NCBI GenBank assembly: GCA_904063045.1
Contig: CAJFCJ010000014.1
Location: forward strand, 682,001 to 746,000
Length of the DNA stretch: 64,000 nt
Origin: Dimorphilus gyrociliatus
Lineage: Eukaryota; Annelida; Polychaeta; Dinophilidae
Direction of reading: 5' to 3'
The notes under the pieces were generated by a model. The model searched no databases. It saw nothing but the letters and a program-made list of their open reading frames with translations, and was not told the DNA's origin. A program made the translations under genes and the position numbers. This document shows positions 1 through 13,900 of this stretch, in pieces. Each line of letters starts with the position of its first letter. Position 1 is the first letter of the stretch.

Positions 1-1147
1 TTCCATATAACAAATAGTTTTTCAGCAAAGAATTTTATAAACATTTCAACACAATTGCTCGGGTGGCTAACCTGTTTTTTTGTACACATTTTAAACATAC
101 TATACATAAATATGTACATATATGCTATATATATATATATATCTGAACAGTATATAAGTGCCTACAGCTGTTAAAATTAAAAATCTATAATATATAAATA
201 CTGTATATTATACTTTGTTAATAAAAATAAATACATTTACATAGATATATTAATTAATAAATTAACCACTTCTATAGCTAAACCGTTGATTTCCTCATTT
301 TCTATTACACATTTCCTCTCGTGATAGAACTTTTCCAAAGCATCATAAGAAGACGGTAGAGTAAGAGCGAAGCTAGAAACAAAAATAATTGAGTCTATTA
401 TTTATTCTATTTATAGCAATTATGTGAATTAAAAGAGAAGAAAAAATAATAAGAAGACAGGGAAAAGAGACAGAGAGAGCGAGGGAGAAAGAAATTAAAG
501 ACATATACCTTTACCTCTTTCTCTCATGTATATACAATATAATACATAGTTTATATATTCATTTAAATGGATGATTTGTACAGTAAACACTAGAATTCAG
601 GACAACTGATAAACATACCTAACTTGCTCGGTTAGAAATGGTAAATGTTCGTATAGTGAATTGTAATTTGCTGATAGGATTCCAACGCTTTTCATTCTAG
701 CACCACGTTCCAGTTCATTAGACACAGATAACTTTTCAAAACAGGCTAAGCCGAAAAAATTACCGTGTCGAAAGTAAACAAAGTCTGTCTTTAGGGTATG
801 AGCTCCGCTACACAATGCTTTAAATTCGATGCCTTTCAAATCAATATCATTAGGTTCTTGCCATTCTATAATGTTCCCTTTATTTATAAGAAGGTATCTA
901 TTAAATGGACAATATTCTTGTGTTCATTTATTGAATACAGACCGGCTTTTGTATCGAATGCAACAACAAATACGCAAACTATTCCACTGCTGCTTATTGA
1001 TGCTTTGTTGTGTATTAATTTATTTTTCGATAAACACTTCAGGACTTTATCATCTTCGAATAAACTCCTTAATTCTTCGCCATTCTCTAATATTTCACAA
1101 TTTTCGATAGGATCATTCAATAATGGTTCATTCTCTTCGGCAGCCAT
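1..1147 (-). CDS. DENND11: DENND11 (LCHN) family protein, 3' part beyond window
   Basis: N-terminal part of the DENN-domain protein DENND11/LCHN, a putative Rab guanine-nucleotide exchange factor. Coding exons on the minus strand: 1147-943, 877-619, 372 to about 257, and 71-1, which runs off the left edge. Introns 1 and 2 are 65 and 246 bp. The start is the ATG at 1147, giving [13 protein letters not shown]. Family signatures are [11 protein letters not shown], split by intron 1, then [20 protein letters not shown] and [15 protein letters not shown], then SHPSNC and [14 protein letters not shown] in the edge exon. The exon 3 donor is uncertain: a phase-0 junction near 257 or near 308 would fit the next exon. 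The NRF1-like and E2F-like sites just upstream mark the promoter. Identity is strong because these blocks match the vertebrate protein in order. The C-terminal half lies outside the window. Confidence 0.85.
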
Positions 1148-1155
1148 ACTTTTAC

Positions 1156-1186
1156 GCGCATGCGCAAGAGAGTTTTGGCGCCAAAA
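1156..1186. promoter_or_regulatory. NRF1-like and E2F-like palindromes at DENND11 start
   Basis: Two perfect palindromes lie within 40 bp of the DENND11 ATG (1147, minus strand). GCGCATGCGC at 1156-1165 matches the NRF1 core. TTTTGGCGCCAAAA at 1173-1186 is a symmetric E2F-type site. They sit between the DENND11 start and the stop codon of the upstream gene at 1232, so the whole promoter appears to be under 85 bp. Binding is inferred from consensus only. Confidence 0.6.
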
Positions 1187-1226
1187 CCGAAAATACAAAA
1201 AAATAAACAATATTCATCATTTATAC

Positions 1227-1232
1227 TTTATT
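1227..1232 (-). terminator. AATAAA poly(A) signal overlapping stop codon
   Basis: AATAAA on the minus strand begins with the last base of the TAA stop of the 3beta-HSD-type gene, implying an extremely short 3' UTR. It lies 80 bp from the DENND11 start codon on the same strand. Confidence 0.5.
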
Positions 1233-2347
1233 TATCGTATACTGTCAGCATAGTATTTACCAGAACGTCTTAAACTTTCTTCAAATGTATACAAAGGTTT
1301 ATAACCAAGGACTTTTTGGGCTTTTCTGTCGGTGAATGTTAGCACTCTGCTAATTGCTTTTAACATATTAGGTGATGGGGTAAGATTAATTCGGACGAAA
1401 GGTGAAAAACACAATGTAATTAATTGCAAAAATAAAGTGAAAACATACAAAATTCCCATAGGAATTTGAAAGGGGCAAATTCGAAGCGACATCTCGCGAA
1501 TGAAGTGCTGAAAGAAGCGATTAGTGTTTGAAAGCGGCGTATCGTCCAAGACAAAGTACGCCTCCCCTGCGGCTTTTTCGCCGTCCTTATCAAGACTCTG
1601 GTGGGCAACCAGGTGGGCCCAGGCCGCATTTCCTACATATGTATACTGGCACTTGCTCTCTTCTGGCACTGAGGGCTGGACAACGTAACCCAAAACGGGC
1701 TTAATTGCCTGTGGTATGACCTGATAATCGCCCTCACCGTACATAGGGGTAAGCCTGAGGGAAAGAGTCCTTAAAGATTTGTCATTGGCATTTAAGACGA
1801 GTCTTTCCGCTTCACTTTTTGTGTGTCCATAACCAGGGAAGATAAAAGACGATGGTGGTGTTGGCAAAGATTCGTCTCCGTCTACGATGTCGCCTCCATC
1901 ATGTAGTACAACGTTAATGGAACTTGTATAAATTAGTTTTTTCACTCCAGCCTCTTTGCAAGCGTTGATAACATTTTTCGTGCCCTCGATATTCACGCCA
2001 CGCATAGCTATCGAGCAAAGTCCGAACAAAGTACATTATTTTTTTTATGACAAGTATTTGGAAAACGATTAATTACCTTCATAATCCGGACTCGTTCCGT
2101 AACTAATGACGCTAGCCAAGTGGAAGACAACATCAGCTCCCTGGACGGCTGTTCTTACATCAATGAAACTACATACTGAACCGACAATTATTTCCATACG
2201 AAGTCGTTCGTCGTAATCTAGCCGTTTGCGGAACGGTTTCAGATCAAAAGCTCGAATAACATCATCCTCAGCGGTCCATCTACTATGCAGTAGCTCAAGA
2301 ACGTGCTGACCGAGAAAGCCACTAGCTCCTATTACAACAACGAGCAT
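1232..2347 (-). CDS. 3-beta-hydroxysteroid dehydrogenase/isomerase family (SDR)
   Basis: Extended short-chain dehydrogenase of the 3beta-HSD/NSDHL/SDR42E type, 348 aa from two exons (2347-2077, 2007-1232) with a 69-bp intron. The family oxidises 3-beta-hydroxysteroids with NAD at the ER membrane; the true substrate cannot be told from the sequence. The NAD-binding glycine motif GASGFLG is at residues 7-13. Serines near 119-120 (TSSIN) and the Y150-x3-K154 pair (YGHTK) supply the catalytic residues. A hydrophobic stretch (ILYVFTLFLQLITLCF) in the C-terminal third suggests membrane attachment. Start chosen at the ATG at 2347, since the glycine motif follows at once. The stop codon TAA (1234-1232) shares its last base with an AATAAA signal (1232-1227). 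Family certain, subfamily uncertain. Confidence 0.85.
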
Positions 2348-3135
2348 ATCGATCGTGATAGTCTTTGGCCAGCAATATATAGAAATCTTATAGATATATA
2401 TCGAAAGATCTGTATATAAGTATAAATTCATGTATAGGCTTAATTATCATTATTTTTCGTCTTTTGCACACTACACGTGTATTAAAAAAAAAAAAAACAA
2501 ATAAACAATGCGTGCAAAGCACCAAATTTTTATCCATATATATATAGTATATTATATATATATTATATATATCATATATATATACATATATATGTATAAT
2601 TCTCTTAAAAACGCCATGTAAAGTAAAACGCACGCACACTAAAACACGTACAGTTCTTAAAACGTCTATTACAAAGTTAACAGCTAACATTTTAATTTCT
2701 TAAGCCTTAAGTAAAACGTTAAAGCGGCACAGTTCAATTGTTTTTTTTTTTTTACACGATACATAACATAACATTTACATTTCTGGTTTTTTTTTTGTTT
2801 ATATGTTTGTTTTTGCTTTTTTTAGTAGAAAATAAAAAAAACTGTACCATGCAGATAATTAAAAGAATTTTTTTGGTTATACAAAAAAAAATTGTATATA
2901 ACTATATATATACATAAAATATACATACTAACACATATATATATATATATATATATATATTAATGTATATATGAGTTAAATTGGCAACGACGCTCCGTAT
3001 TCTTCTTTTTTTCGATGATCATGCAAGAAAAAAAATAAATGACAAAAAAAAATAATAAAACAAAACATAAGAGAAATAAAACAAAGGTGAGATTTTGATT
3101 GTTCGCTGCAATACGGCAGAGAAGGTAAAGTTTTT
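2348..3135. other. Intergenic: 5' of HSD-type gene, 3' UTR of PBX
   Basis: No gene seen. It holds the upstream region of the dehydrogenase and the presumed PBX 3' UTR. It is rich in A/T runs and TA microsatellites (about 2540-2600 and 2936-2960). Confidence 0.6.
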
Positions 3136-6198
<3,063 letters not shown>

Positions 6199-6585
6199 AT
6201 GGTTAGAGGAGACACTATCCAGAAGCTGCATAGCTTTTCTCATAGTAGTTCTACCTCTAAACTCAATAAAAATGGTGAAAGATTAAACATTGATAGGAAT
6301 TTACTATCAAGTTCTAGCGATGCTGATAAACTGCAAAAAATCTGGAAACTAGGACAAAAGAGTCCGATACCTCTACAGTACAAAGCCACTTGGACAAGTG
6401 AATCTGATTTAACTTCACCTTTTAATGAAAGATACCCTAGAAGGTGCTCTTCAACTGATTCATCACTCCTTTATTCGCCTAATCCCAGCGAATCGGATAG
6501 CAACTCTATAGACACATTTTTTGTTCAGAGTACGACAATGCTTGAAACTATAGAAGAAGAAGGAGAGGATAAATCACATTTTTAG
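6199..6585 (+). CDS. Serine-rich orphan protein, single exon
   Basis: An intronless 128-aa ORF with a good start context (aaacATGG). The product is not recognised. It is hydrophilic, with a serine-rich composition (SFSHSSSTSK, SSSSDAD, SSTDSSLLYSPNPSESDS) and an acidic C-terminus (ETIEEEGEDKSHF). It has no signal peptide, membrane segment or known motif, and looks like a disordered regulatory or cytoskeletal protein. It converges on the small minus-strand gene at 6764-7234. Codon-like composition and a clean frame support a real gene, but there is no family evidence. Confidence 0.5.
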   Translation: MVRGDTIQKLHSFSHSSSTSKLNKNGERLNIDRNLLSSSSDADKLQKIWKLGQKSPIPLQYKATWTSESDLTSPFNERYPRRCSSTDSSLLYSPNPSESDSNSIDTFFVQSTTMLETIEEEGEDKSHF

Positions 6586-6763
6586 ATTAAGGATGGTCAG
6601 TCTAACGAGTATTCTTGAGTTTCTTCGTATATAAATTTATTTAAAATCAGTTTATCTATTAATTATCATTAATTTTCCATACACTAAAAGCATAAAGCAA
6701 AGCTTATAAAATCTGTAGTTAATATTAAATATTTGAAAAAGGAAATATTCCATGCAGTTGCTC

Positions 6764-7234
6764 TCATACAGTTCCTACTTTTTGCTTAAATTTTTCAACT
6801 TCCCGTAGAACAACTTCTTCTACTTGTTTTTTATTGGCTTTTGGATTTTCTTGTATGAACTTAGCAATTTCCAAATAGCATTCCGTCTGTAAATTGATAA
6901 TATATTAACGAACAGTTGAATTAGAAACAGAATATGTAATTTCGCATACTCTATAGGTTTCGATCGTGTCTTGCTTCGAAATTCTTTTGTAAACTTCATA
7001 ACCTATTCTTGCTTTAGTTGTTATTTCAGCTAGCCATTTTCCATCGTCTCCTTTTTGCATCCACATAAGAGTACCTATCTGAATGACGCATACATTCCCA
7101 TTTATAAATTCTTGTATATTTTCTTTAAATTCGAATAATTTGAACGTTTAAACCATGGATCTTACCTGCTGTAGAAGATCTGGCGTTGATATGCGCCATT
7201 CATCAGAGTTAAATAAGGAGCTGGCAATGGACAT
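6764..7234 (-). CDS. Small orphan helical protein, three exons
   Basis: Three exons (7234-7166, 7078-6950, 6886-6764) with clear GT-AG introns of 87 and 63 bp encode 106 aa starting MSIASSLFNSDEWR. The middle is rich in aromatic and charged residues (GTLMWMQKGDDGKWLAEI, GYEVYKRISKQDTIETYR). The C-terminus looks helical and basic (KANKKQVEEVVLREVEKFKQK). It has no signal peptide, transmembrane segment or CX9C motif. All junctions keep frame, which argues for a real gene. I do not recognise the family. It shares a convergent 178-bp gap with the serine-rich gene on the other strand. Confidence 0.6.
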
Positions 7235-7945
7235 TACTATATTATTATTATTATTGTTTAGATGTTACCAAATCTCAGTCAAATATAATACCAAAACAAA
7301 TTACGGTGTCCACAAGATAAAGCTAGTGTTGCCACCTTGCGCCCGGTAACGGAATTAATCACATTGCTAGGGTATATAATTAATTGTTTATTTAAGTCAC
7401 CTTTTGTTATATAAACAAAAGTTATATGAGGTTTTGCGATACAGACCTGTTGCTATATCGTTTTTCAATATTTATAACAGCTTCCGGGTGTGTCTTGTAG
7501 AATATATTATGCAAACTAAAACTATTAAGAGGTCTGCTTTTAGGGTCGAGAACTCTATTTATTCATAAATCTTATGGAAATAAGATAAGGATTTTGTGTT
7601 GGATTAGATAGGGGAAAGTGCGATTATTCTGTATTGTTATTTTTAATTTGTATTTGAATTATGAAAAATTCTCAAACAACAGGAACACGAATTACACAAC
7701 AGTAGCTTACTTATAAAAAGTGGCATAAATAAAAGATCTTGTTCTATTTGTTTAAGATCTTTTTTCGGTAGTAGAATGATTCTACCAACAATATAACGAT
7801 TATAAGAAAGAACATAAAAAGGAATATTAAAATTCATTTCCATTTGAGTAGAAAGAAAATAATAGTTCATGTTTTTCCTTGAGCTCTGTTAACATTTGCG
7901 TACATCTCACTAAGAAGATCGGTTAAACAAAAAAAGTTTTGGTTT
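7235..7945. other. Intergenic, no gene seen
   Basis: Lies between the start of the 106-aa gene and the stop of the membrane-protein gene (both minus). It probably holds the promoter of the former and the 3' UTR of the latter. A 75-codon minus-strand reading frame at 7643-7870 is TTG-free only by chance and lacks protein-like features. Confidence 0.4.
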
Positions 7946-9420
7946 TTAGTTTTCTGGCAATAGTTCAGAATCAAAAGTATCAGACCGGCTTAAATAGTCT
8001 GAGGAAGACGAGTCTTCATTTAACCTCGCTGATTCAGGCATCGATTTAGACGTTCTCATTTGATTGCATTCTCTCGTATTCTTCTCGAAATAACTCATAT
8101 ACTTGGCCGGTAAGCGTCTGGCTGTTGGCGGTTTGGGTCGTCTGGGCTGTGTTGATTAGTTGTTATTCAGATAAATAGATGTGGGATAGGGAAAATAAAA
8201 TTAAAATTACCGCTTTTAAAAGTGTATGCTGTTGAAGTACTGAGAGCTCCTCTTCGTCAACGCTATGCACGCCCTCATCCTCCTCTGACTCATTTTTCAT
8301 CTTTTCGTACAACTCCCTCTGAAATCAGCCCTAGATTAGTCTGATTTAGATTGTTTGTCGAGCGAATAGACTTTGCCAAAATTGCACTTAATCATTTTCA
8401 TAAAGGCAGTTAACCGTAAATTTTTGCGTAGGAGCTAGTGGATACAATATAACGTTTCTAATATTCCTCGCAGTACATACCTTCTTGTCTGCAGGTTGAA
8501 TTAGGTCGGATGTCTTAAGTAGCACCACTTGTTTTTCGTTACTGTAGAATATTTAAAAATCGATTAACCAATAGTATAATATTTTGAATTGATTTAGGAG
8601 GAATAAGTCGCTTGTCTTAATGACTCATGGCTGGTGCAAAAATAAGTATCTGAATTATTTCACGCTTATAAATATAACCTAAAATGTTAACTATGCTGCA
8701 TATGCCTTAAATAATCAATAAATATCAAACCTTAAACTTTAACATAGGGATTAATACATAAATAATATGTATAGTGTAAGTACATATGTACGTTCTGCAT
8801 ATATTGTATATTGAGTCAATAAAGAATGCTTATATATCATAGATATTTATATAAATATAAAATATACTTTATGTTTTTGTATCTTAGCGAAATGATATAG
8901 CTTATACATATTTTTCTATTTTTATACAAAAGTAAGCCTACGGCTAAGTTTTACATAAAACTTTGGCATTATCAGCCTGTTTTCACAATGACGACCTTAG
9001 CCTGATTGTATAAACTTACGCCAGAGGAAATGAATTATCAGTTCTTTTTAAGTGTTCGTTATCCGTTAGTTCATTCCCAATTTTTTGCCTGGGTCCTCTT
9101 CTATTCAACTTCCAACAGATGCATGCTATTATTATAGAAATAAGGACAATCATTCCTCCCAACGATGCACCAATAATGAAACCGAAAGATGAAATAAAAT
9201 CAGGATAGTTTTGCGTTAGCACTTCGTAATCAGTTGAAGGCGAGGTAGAAGAAATCATTGTCAATGTGTCTCCTTTAGTCGGAGTCGATGCTGTTGAGTA
9301 ATTTGCTTCCGGTGAGGTTGTTGAATTCTGAGTAGAATTCGACGTTGCGTTCGATTCAACGTCTAAAAAACTGAGGAATATGACTGTTAAACTGATTAGC
9401 GTCCGATAAGGCGATGGCAT
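7946..9420 (-). CDS. Orphan type I membrane protein with mucin-like stalk
   Basis: Four exons (9420-9020, 8541-8481, 8318-8211, 8146-7946) give 256 aa. A signal peptide (MPSPYRTLISLTVIFLSF) is followed by a short Ser/Thr/Asn-rich ectodomain with several N-glycosylation sequons (NATS, NSTQNST, NYST). One transmembrane helix follows (GFIIGASLGGMIVLISIIIACICW). The cytoplasmic tail has an acidic segment (ESEEDEGVHSVDEEEL), a basic proline-rich PxxP-type segment (PRRPKPPTARRLPAKY) and a Ser/Asp-rich end. Reading straight through the first donor would give a stop right after FPLA, but GTAAGT at that point and in-frame downstream exons show the gene continues. Layout resembles small syndecan- or mucin-like surface proteins; no homology is claimed. 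A TTTTTCAG sequence ends one base before the ATG. Confidence 0.7.
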
Positions 9421-10984
9421 GCTGAAAAATATCCAATTTATTTCTTTCAAATTCTTGCCGGCTATCTTGTCCGTTTGAAAAGAAAACAAAAATGGAGGAA
9501 TGGAACGGCGGGAATTTTTTTCGGAAGATTTCCACAACAATAGAATGTTCTCTCTCGTCTGTTCTATTATTATTTTATATAAATAACCCAAATGCAAGTG
9601 TTCTTGCAATCGTTTTATTATTTTCGTTGATAGCGCATTGCGTACACTATTTCGTCTGCTCGTCGAATTTTTGAGATGTGACTAAAGCGACACCTGGTCA
9701 TCGATCGAACGTTGCTGGATTTTGCCGACGATGGATAGGCGATAGAATAAATGAACTCCTCTCCTTACCCTCCACGTTCTCTCTCCGACACGCTCTCTAT
9801 ATTTTTTATTGATTTTGTCTAACGAAACACCGGAAAGAGTGTGAGAATGAGTGAGAGAGTGAATTAGGCAGAGACGATGGCGGTGGGGGAGCGAGGTGTG
9901 AGGTAGGGGATGATATAGAGTATGAGAAAATGGAACAAAAATAATAAATATATATATGCATATTTGTAGATAGACAGAGGGGAACGAAAGAGTGAGCAAG
10001 AGATTGAGAGGGTGGGAGCAAAGGGAGGGTAAGAAAGAAAGAAAGAAAGAAAGAAAAAGAAATAAAGAGGGAGACAGATTGAAAGAGAAAGAGACAAGGG
10101 AGGAATTAATTTTCATTATTTCATCTTAATTTATAAAGGATTGCTAACGACAACTTGCGCTTTCGAAACTATTATATTCTAGATAAATTGATAAGATAGG
10201 AGAAAATAGTTGTTTAATAGCCTATAGACTGGTTATTTATTTAGTTAAGCAAATTTAGTCATAATAAAGTATAATCATCAACGACAAAATACAAATATAT
10301 ACATAGTTTTAATGATAAACTATGTAACCTTTATATTTTATCTATGAAAAAATTGATAAAAAAAATGGTACTTGGTTTGATTGCATTTTACGGTTAATTA
10401 GAAAGCAAGCTTTCCTACTTTTTTTCTGAGGCCTATGAATTAATCATCAAAGCGGCGGCGATCTCCGCTTCTGGCTTCGGTTAATCAGATTAGATGAATA
10501 TTTGCGTATGAGCCTGTTCCCTTTACAATTTAAAGAAGAGGGGGAAAATGTATTATAGGCCTATTTGAAGTTTTTATGAGAAAAAGAGTCGTCTATTGTT
10601 AGTACAAATTGATATAGATTCGTTATCTTGTAGTAAATAAAAGGGCGAAAAATATCAGTAGCGCCACGGACGTGCTTAGCAAACGAATGCGGCTGCAGAG
10701 TTGCAGTCGATAAAAGGTCAATTTCAAGCCATTTGCGTGCCGTTCACGTATTACTCCTGATGTATTATATAGACTTATGGATTGTGATACTGCATACGTA
10801 TTATGTCTATTTATCTTTTGCATTACGTACAATGTTGAATTTGCTTAACTCCCTTTCTAATTAATTATTCATTTATATATATTTCTCCATTAGGAAAGTG
10901 TCGTTAAGAGGGTTAGAAAAAGAATAATAGATCAACATAAACAATTTACACATGTACTATTGTTTCTTCATTTTAGGAAAATAT
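9421..10984. other. Intergenic, purine-rich tract
   Basis: No exon recognised. About 9780-10110 is strongly purine-rich on the plus strand and includes a GAAA microsatellite (10030-10060). Reading frames there on the minus strand are low-complexity Ser/Leu artefacts. The part next to 10984 is the presumed 3' UTR of chitin synthase. Confidence 0.5.
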
Positions 10985-13900
10985 TTAATATATTCTTCTG
11001 CTGTATCTATATTTGCTGGACATTTGCCTGTAAATCATTTTAAAGTTCCTTTGATGTTCTTCTTCTAAATGCTCACCATTGCTTTCCAACTCGTCTTCAT
11101 CTTGATCTGATGCATTATCGACAATAGCATGACTTTCATTATTTGCTCTATAACAATCGGCGTAAACTTTTATAGCTTTTTTATATATTTTCTTGGCAGC
11201 CTTTCCATTTCCCCTCAGTTTTGTCATGGATAGAAGCTGTAGAAAAGTACCCCATCTGTGTTTTATCATACCGCATAGTTGTAGGATGAGAACCAAGGCG
11301 AAAAAGAGCATAAATGCTAAGCCGGCTGGTTGAAATTTATATCCTCCCCAAAGTGTGGGTCTAAGACTAGTATCAGCTTGAAGCATATAATTAAATAGGA
11401 CCCATAAGCCATTTGCCAACCACATACCGAATCCAACTTGGTTCCTTAAATCTAATAGTTCACTACGTACCCTCTCCGATTCTTCTTTAGTGGGATTCAA
11501 CGGCTTTAGATATTTTTCTATTAACTTGGTCCAAAAGATTTCCTCTTCTGTGTTCAACAGTTCCTTTTCGTTTTTACGTACATTGATCCATTTATTTTTC
11601 AAATGACCTGCAACTGGTGTTGCAGTATCATTTTTCTGATTATTCTTACTTGTATCTATATTCGTTTGGTCTTCTTCAACCGCTTCACCAGCTTTAACTA
11701 CTTCAGCTGCTTCACCTTCCTCTGCTTCTAATTTTTCTCGGGAATTCACCAGTCTTGGTAAGTCAGTTAACAAAGATTTCATGTCAGCATGTATGGAACT
11801 TAAAATGCCGATCATTTTACTTTGATTTTCGGCAGTTTTCGAGGTAAATAGTTGATTTATGATATCTTTAATATCATTTAGAACTGATACTCTTGAAAAT
11901 ATGCCAAAGAACTTTTTCTTCGATTGAGTCTTTACATCTTCTGTCCCTGTTTTCACCTCTGGTGTTTTGCTTTCTCTAGTTCCCCAGCTAGTCACATGTA
12001 GATTGCACATGGAGTATATAACGAGTATCAAATATCCAGAGGGTATGGTGAGGAAATATAAGATACCATGCGCTAAACAGTAAACCTCTTGAGGATGAAC
12101 AATGCCAGCAAAGATAAAAGCTACCGCAAACGCAACTATAAAAACTAATGAGGGGTTGATTTCTGACAATCTAGTTGCTGATTGTATAATTGAGACCAGA
12201 ACAATAAGCATAATACTTGTATAGAGAGTAGATAAAAGTCCTCCGATAAGAATTTGTGTGTCGTTCTTACACTTGAAACATACAGCAATATAGAATACTG
12301 CAGGGCCCAAAGCTACTCCATAGCATACCCAAAGGTCCCATTTCGGAAATACGGTCGTAAAAGCTGCTGCAATACTTAATAATATTGTCGAGGGTCCTAA
12401 TATAGTCGATATCATTAAAAAGAACTGGTATAATATGTAGAATGGGCTAATGTTTTGATTATTCGCCCTTACACTTTGAGAATCGGATAAAAGATCAAAA
12501 ATATTAGCCAATGTTGAAGGCATCCAGCGTCTTCTCTGGAGAAAGAATTCCTTGAAACTTTCGGGACAGAAAGTTAATGCATCAGAGGCAGCTGTGTAAT
12601 CTACTCGGAATCCTGCTTGAATAAGCAATGTACAGAGCCATCTATCTTCTCCTTGATCCCACTGAATGTGATGTACTGGTTCTTCGGCTACGGATGCGTA
12701 CTTTCTAAGCACATTGTTAGATAGCAGACTTGATCCTCTAAATAAAGAGAAACAGCCAGGAGAACAAAGAACACTACCTAGAACATGCTCTGTTGACTTT
12801 TGAAACCAATGACCAATAGCATACTCGAATATTTGATACCAGGTCATCGGACCACTTCCAATGGGATGTATACGCCCACAGGCTGCACCAGTTTTTTCAT
12901 TCTTCGTCATTCTATTTACCAGTAATGTAACGGCTTCGGGTTTAAAGTCTACATCTCCGTCTAAAGCCAATATAAAAGTTTGTTCTGCTTCATCTTTTTG
13001 TTCCGCAGTCATTTCACTTGGCAATCTCATATCTCTCCAATTCTGTCTTCCTTTGGACTCTTCATAATCATTTTCCACTCTAGCCGTATCTTCGTCATTT
13101 TTTAATCCACAGATTTTGAAACATAGTAGATAATACATATACATAACTTGCGACCAACGTTTCTTTCGCCTTATTTTATCTCTATCCTTTAAGTGGACAT
13201 AAATCATTGTTTTTCCAATAAGTTTATAAACCAATCGACCTCCGTAAGGTGTTTCAATTCTTTTGGGAGGTTCTAAAGGAACACTCGTCTCACAAACAGA
13301 ATTTTGGGCTTCCTTCATAACATCCATAAGTCTTACCACGTGTTCATTGAAGTCAATTTTTCCATCATCTGTCTTTTTCATGGCATCGTCGAATAATATG
13401 TGAGCTAAATAATGATTAAAATATTAGAAATGATAGAATCTTACTTAAAGCATGTTCTACTGACTTTCAAATTCATAGAAACTACTTTTTGGGTTTGCTT
13501 CCTCTTCTGAAGAAGTTTTCTTAGGCTTAGAAGTCCCTTGTTGATTTTGCCTTCTCTTCTTACATGCTTCCTCTCTTTTTATACTGAGATACTTGTCCAT
13601 CCTAAACACAGATTTCATTATTTGCATCATTTCATTCCTATTTTCGTGCCACATAGTTGCACAAGCATACACTTTTTTCACCCGCTGTCCTGGCTGCTGA
13701 GCTTGTTCTTCATTGAGTTGTGGAAGCTCATCTGTAGCACTCAAAAATCTTCGTCTTTTATTCTGATCTATTCCAGCAAAATGTTCTTCTTCTTCTGCTG
13801 TTGGATTTTTTTCTTTTTCGTTTGCGTTCTTTTTAAGTTTATCTAATTTATGATGATCTTCTCTTCTCTTGTTAAGTATTAGGTTAGAGTTGATTGTAAT

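Noticed and set aside
9682-10116. Long minus-strand Ser/Leu/Phe-rich reading frames
   Set aside because: Low-complexity translation of the purine tract.
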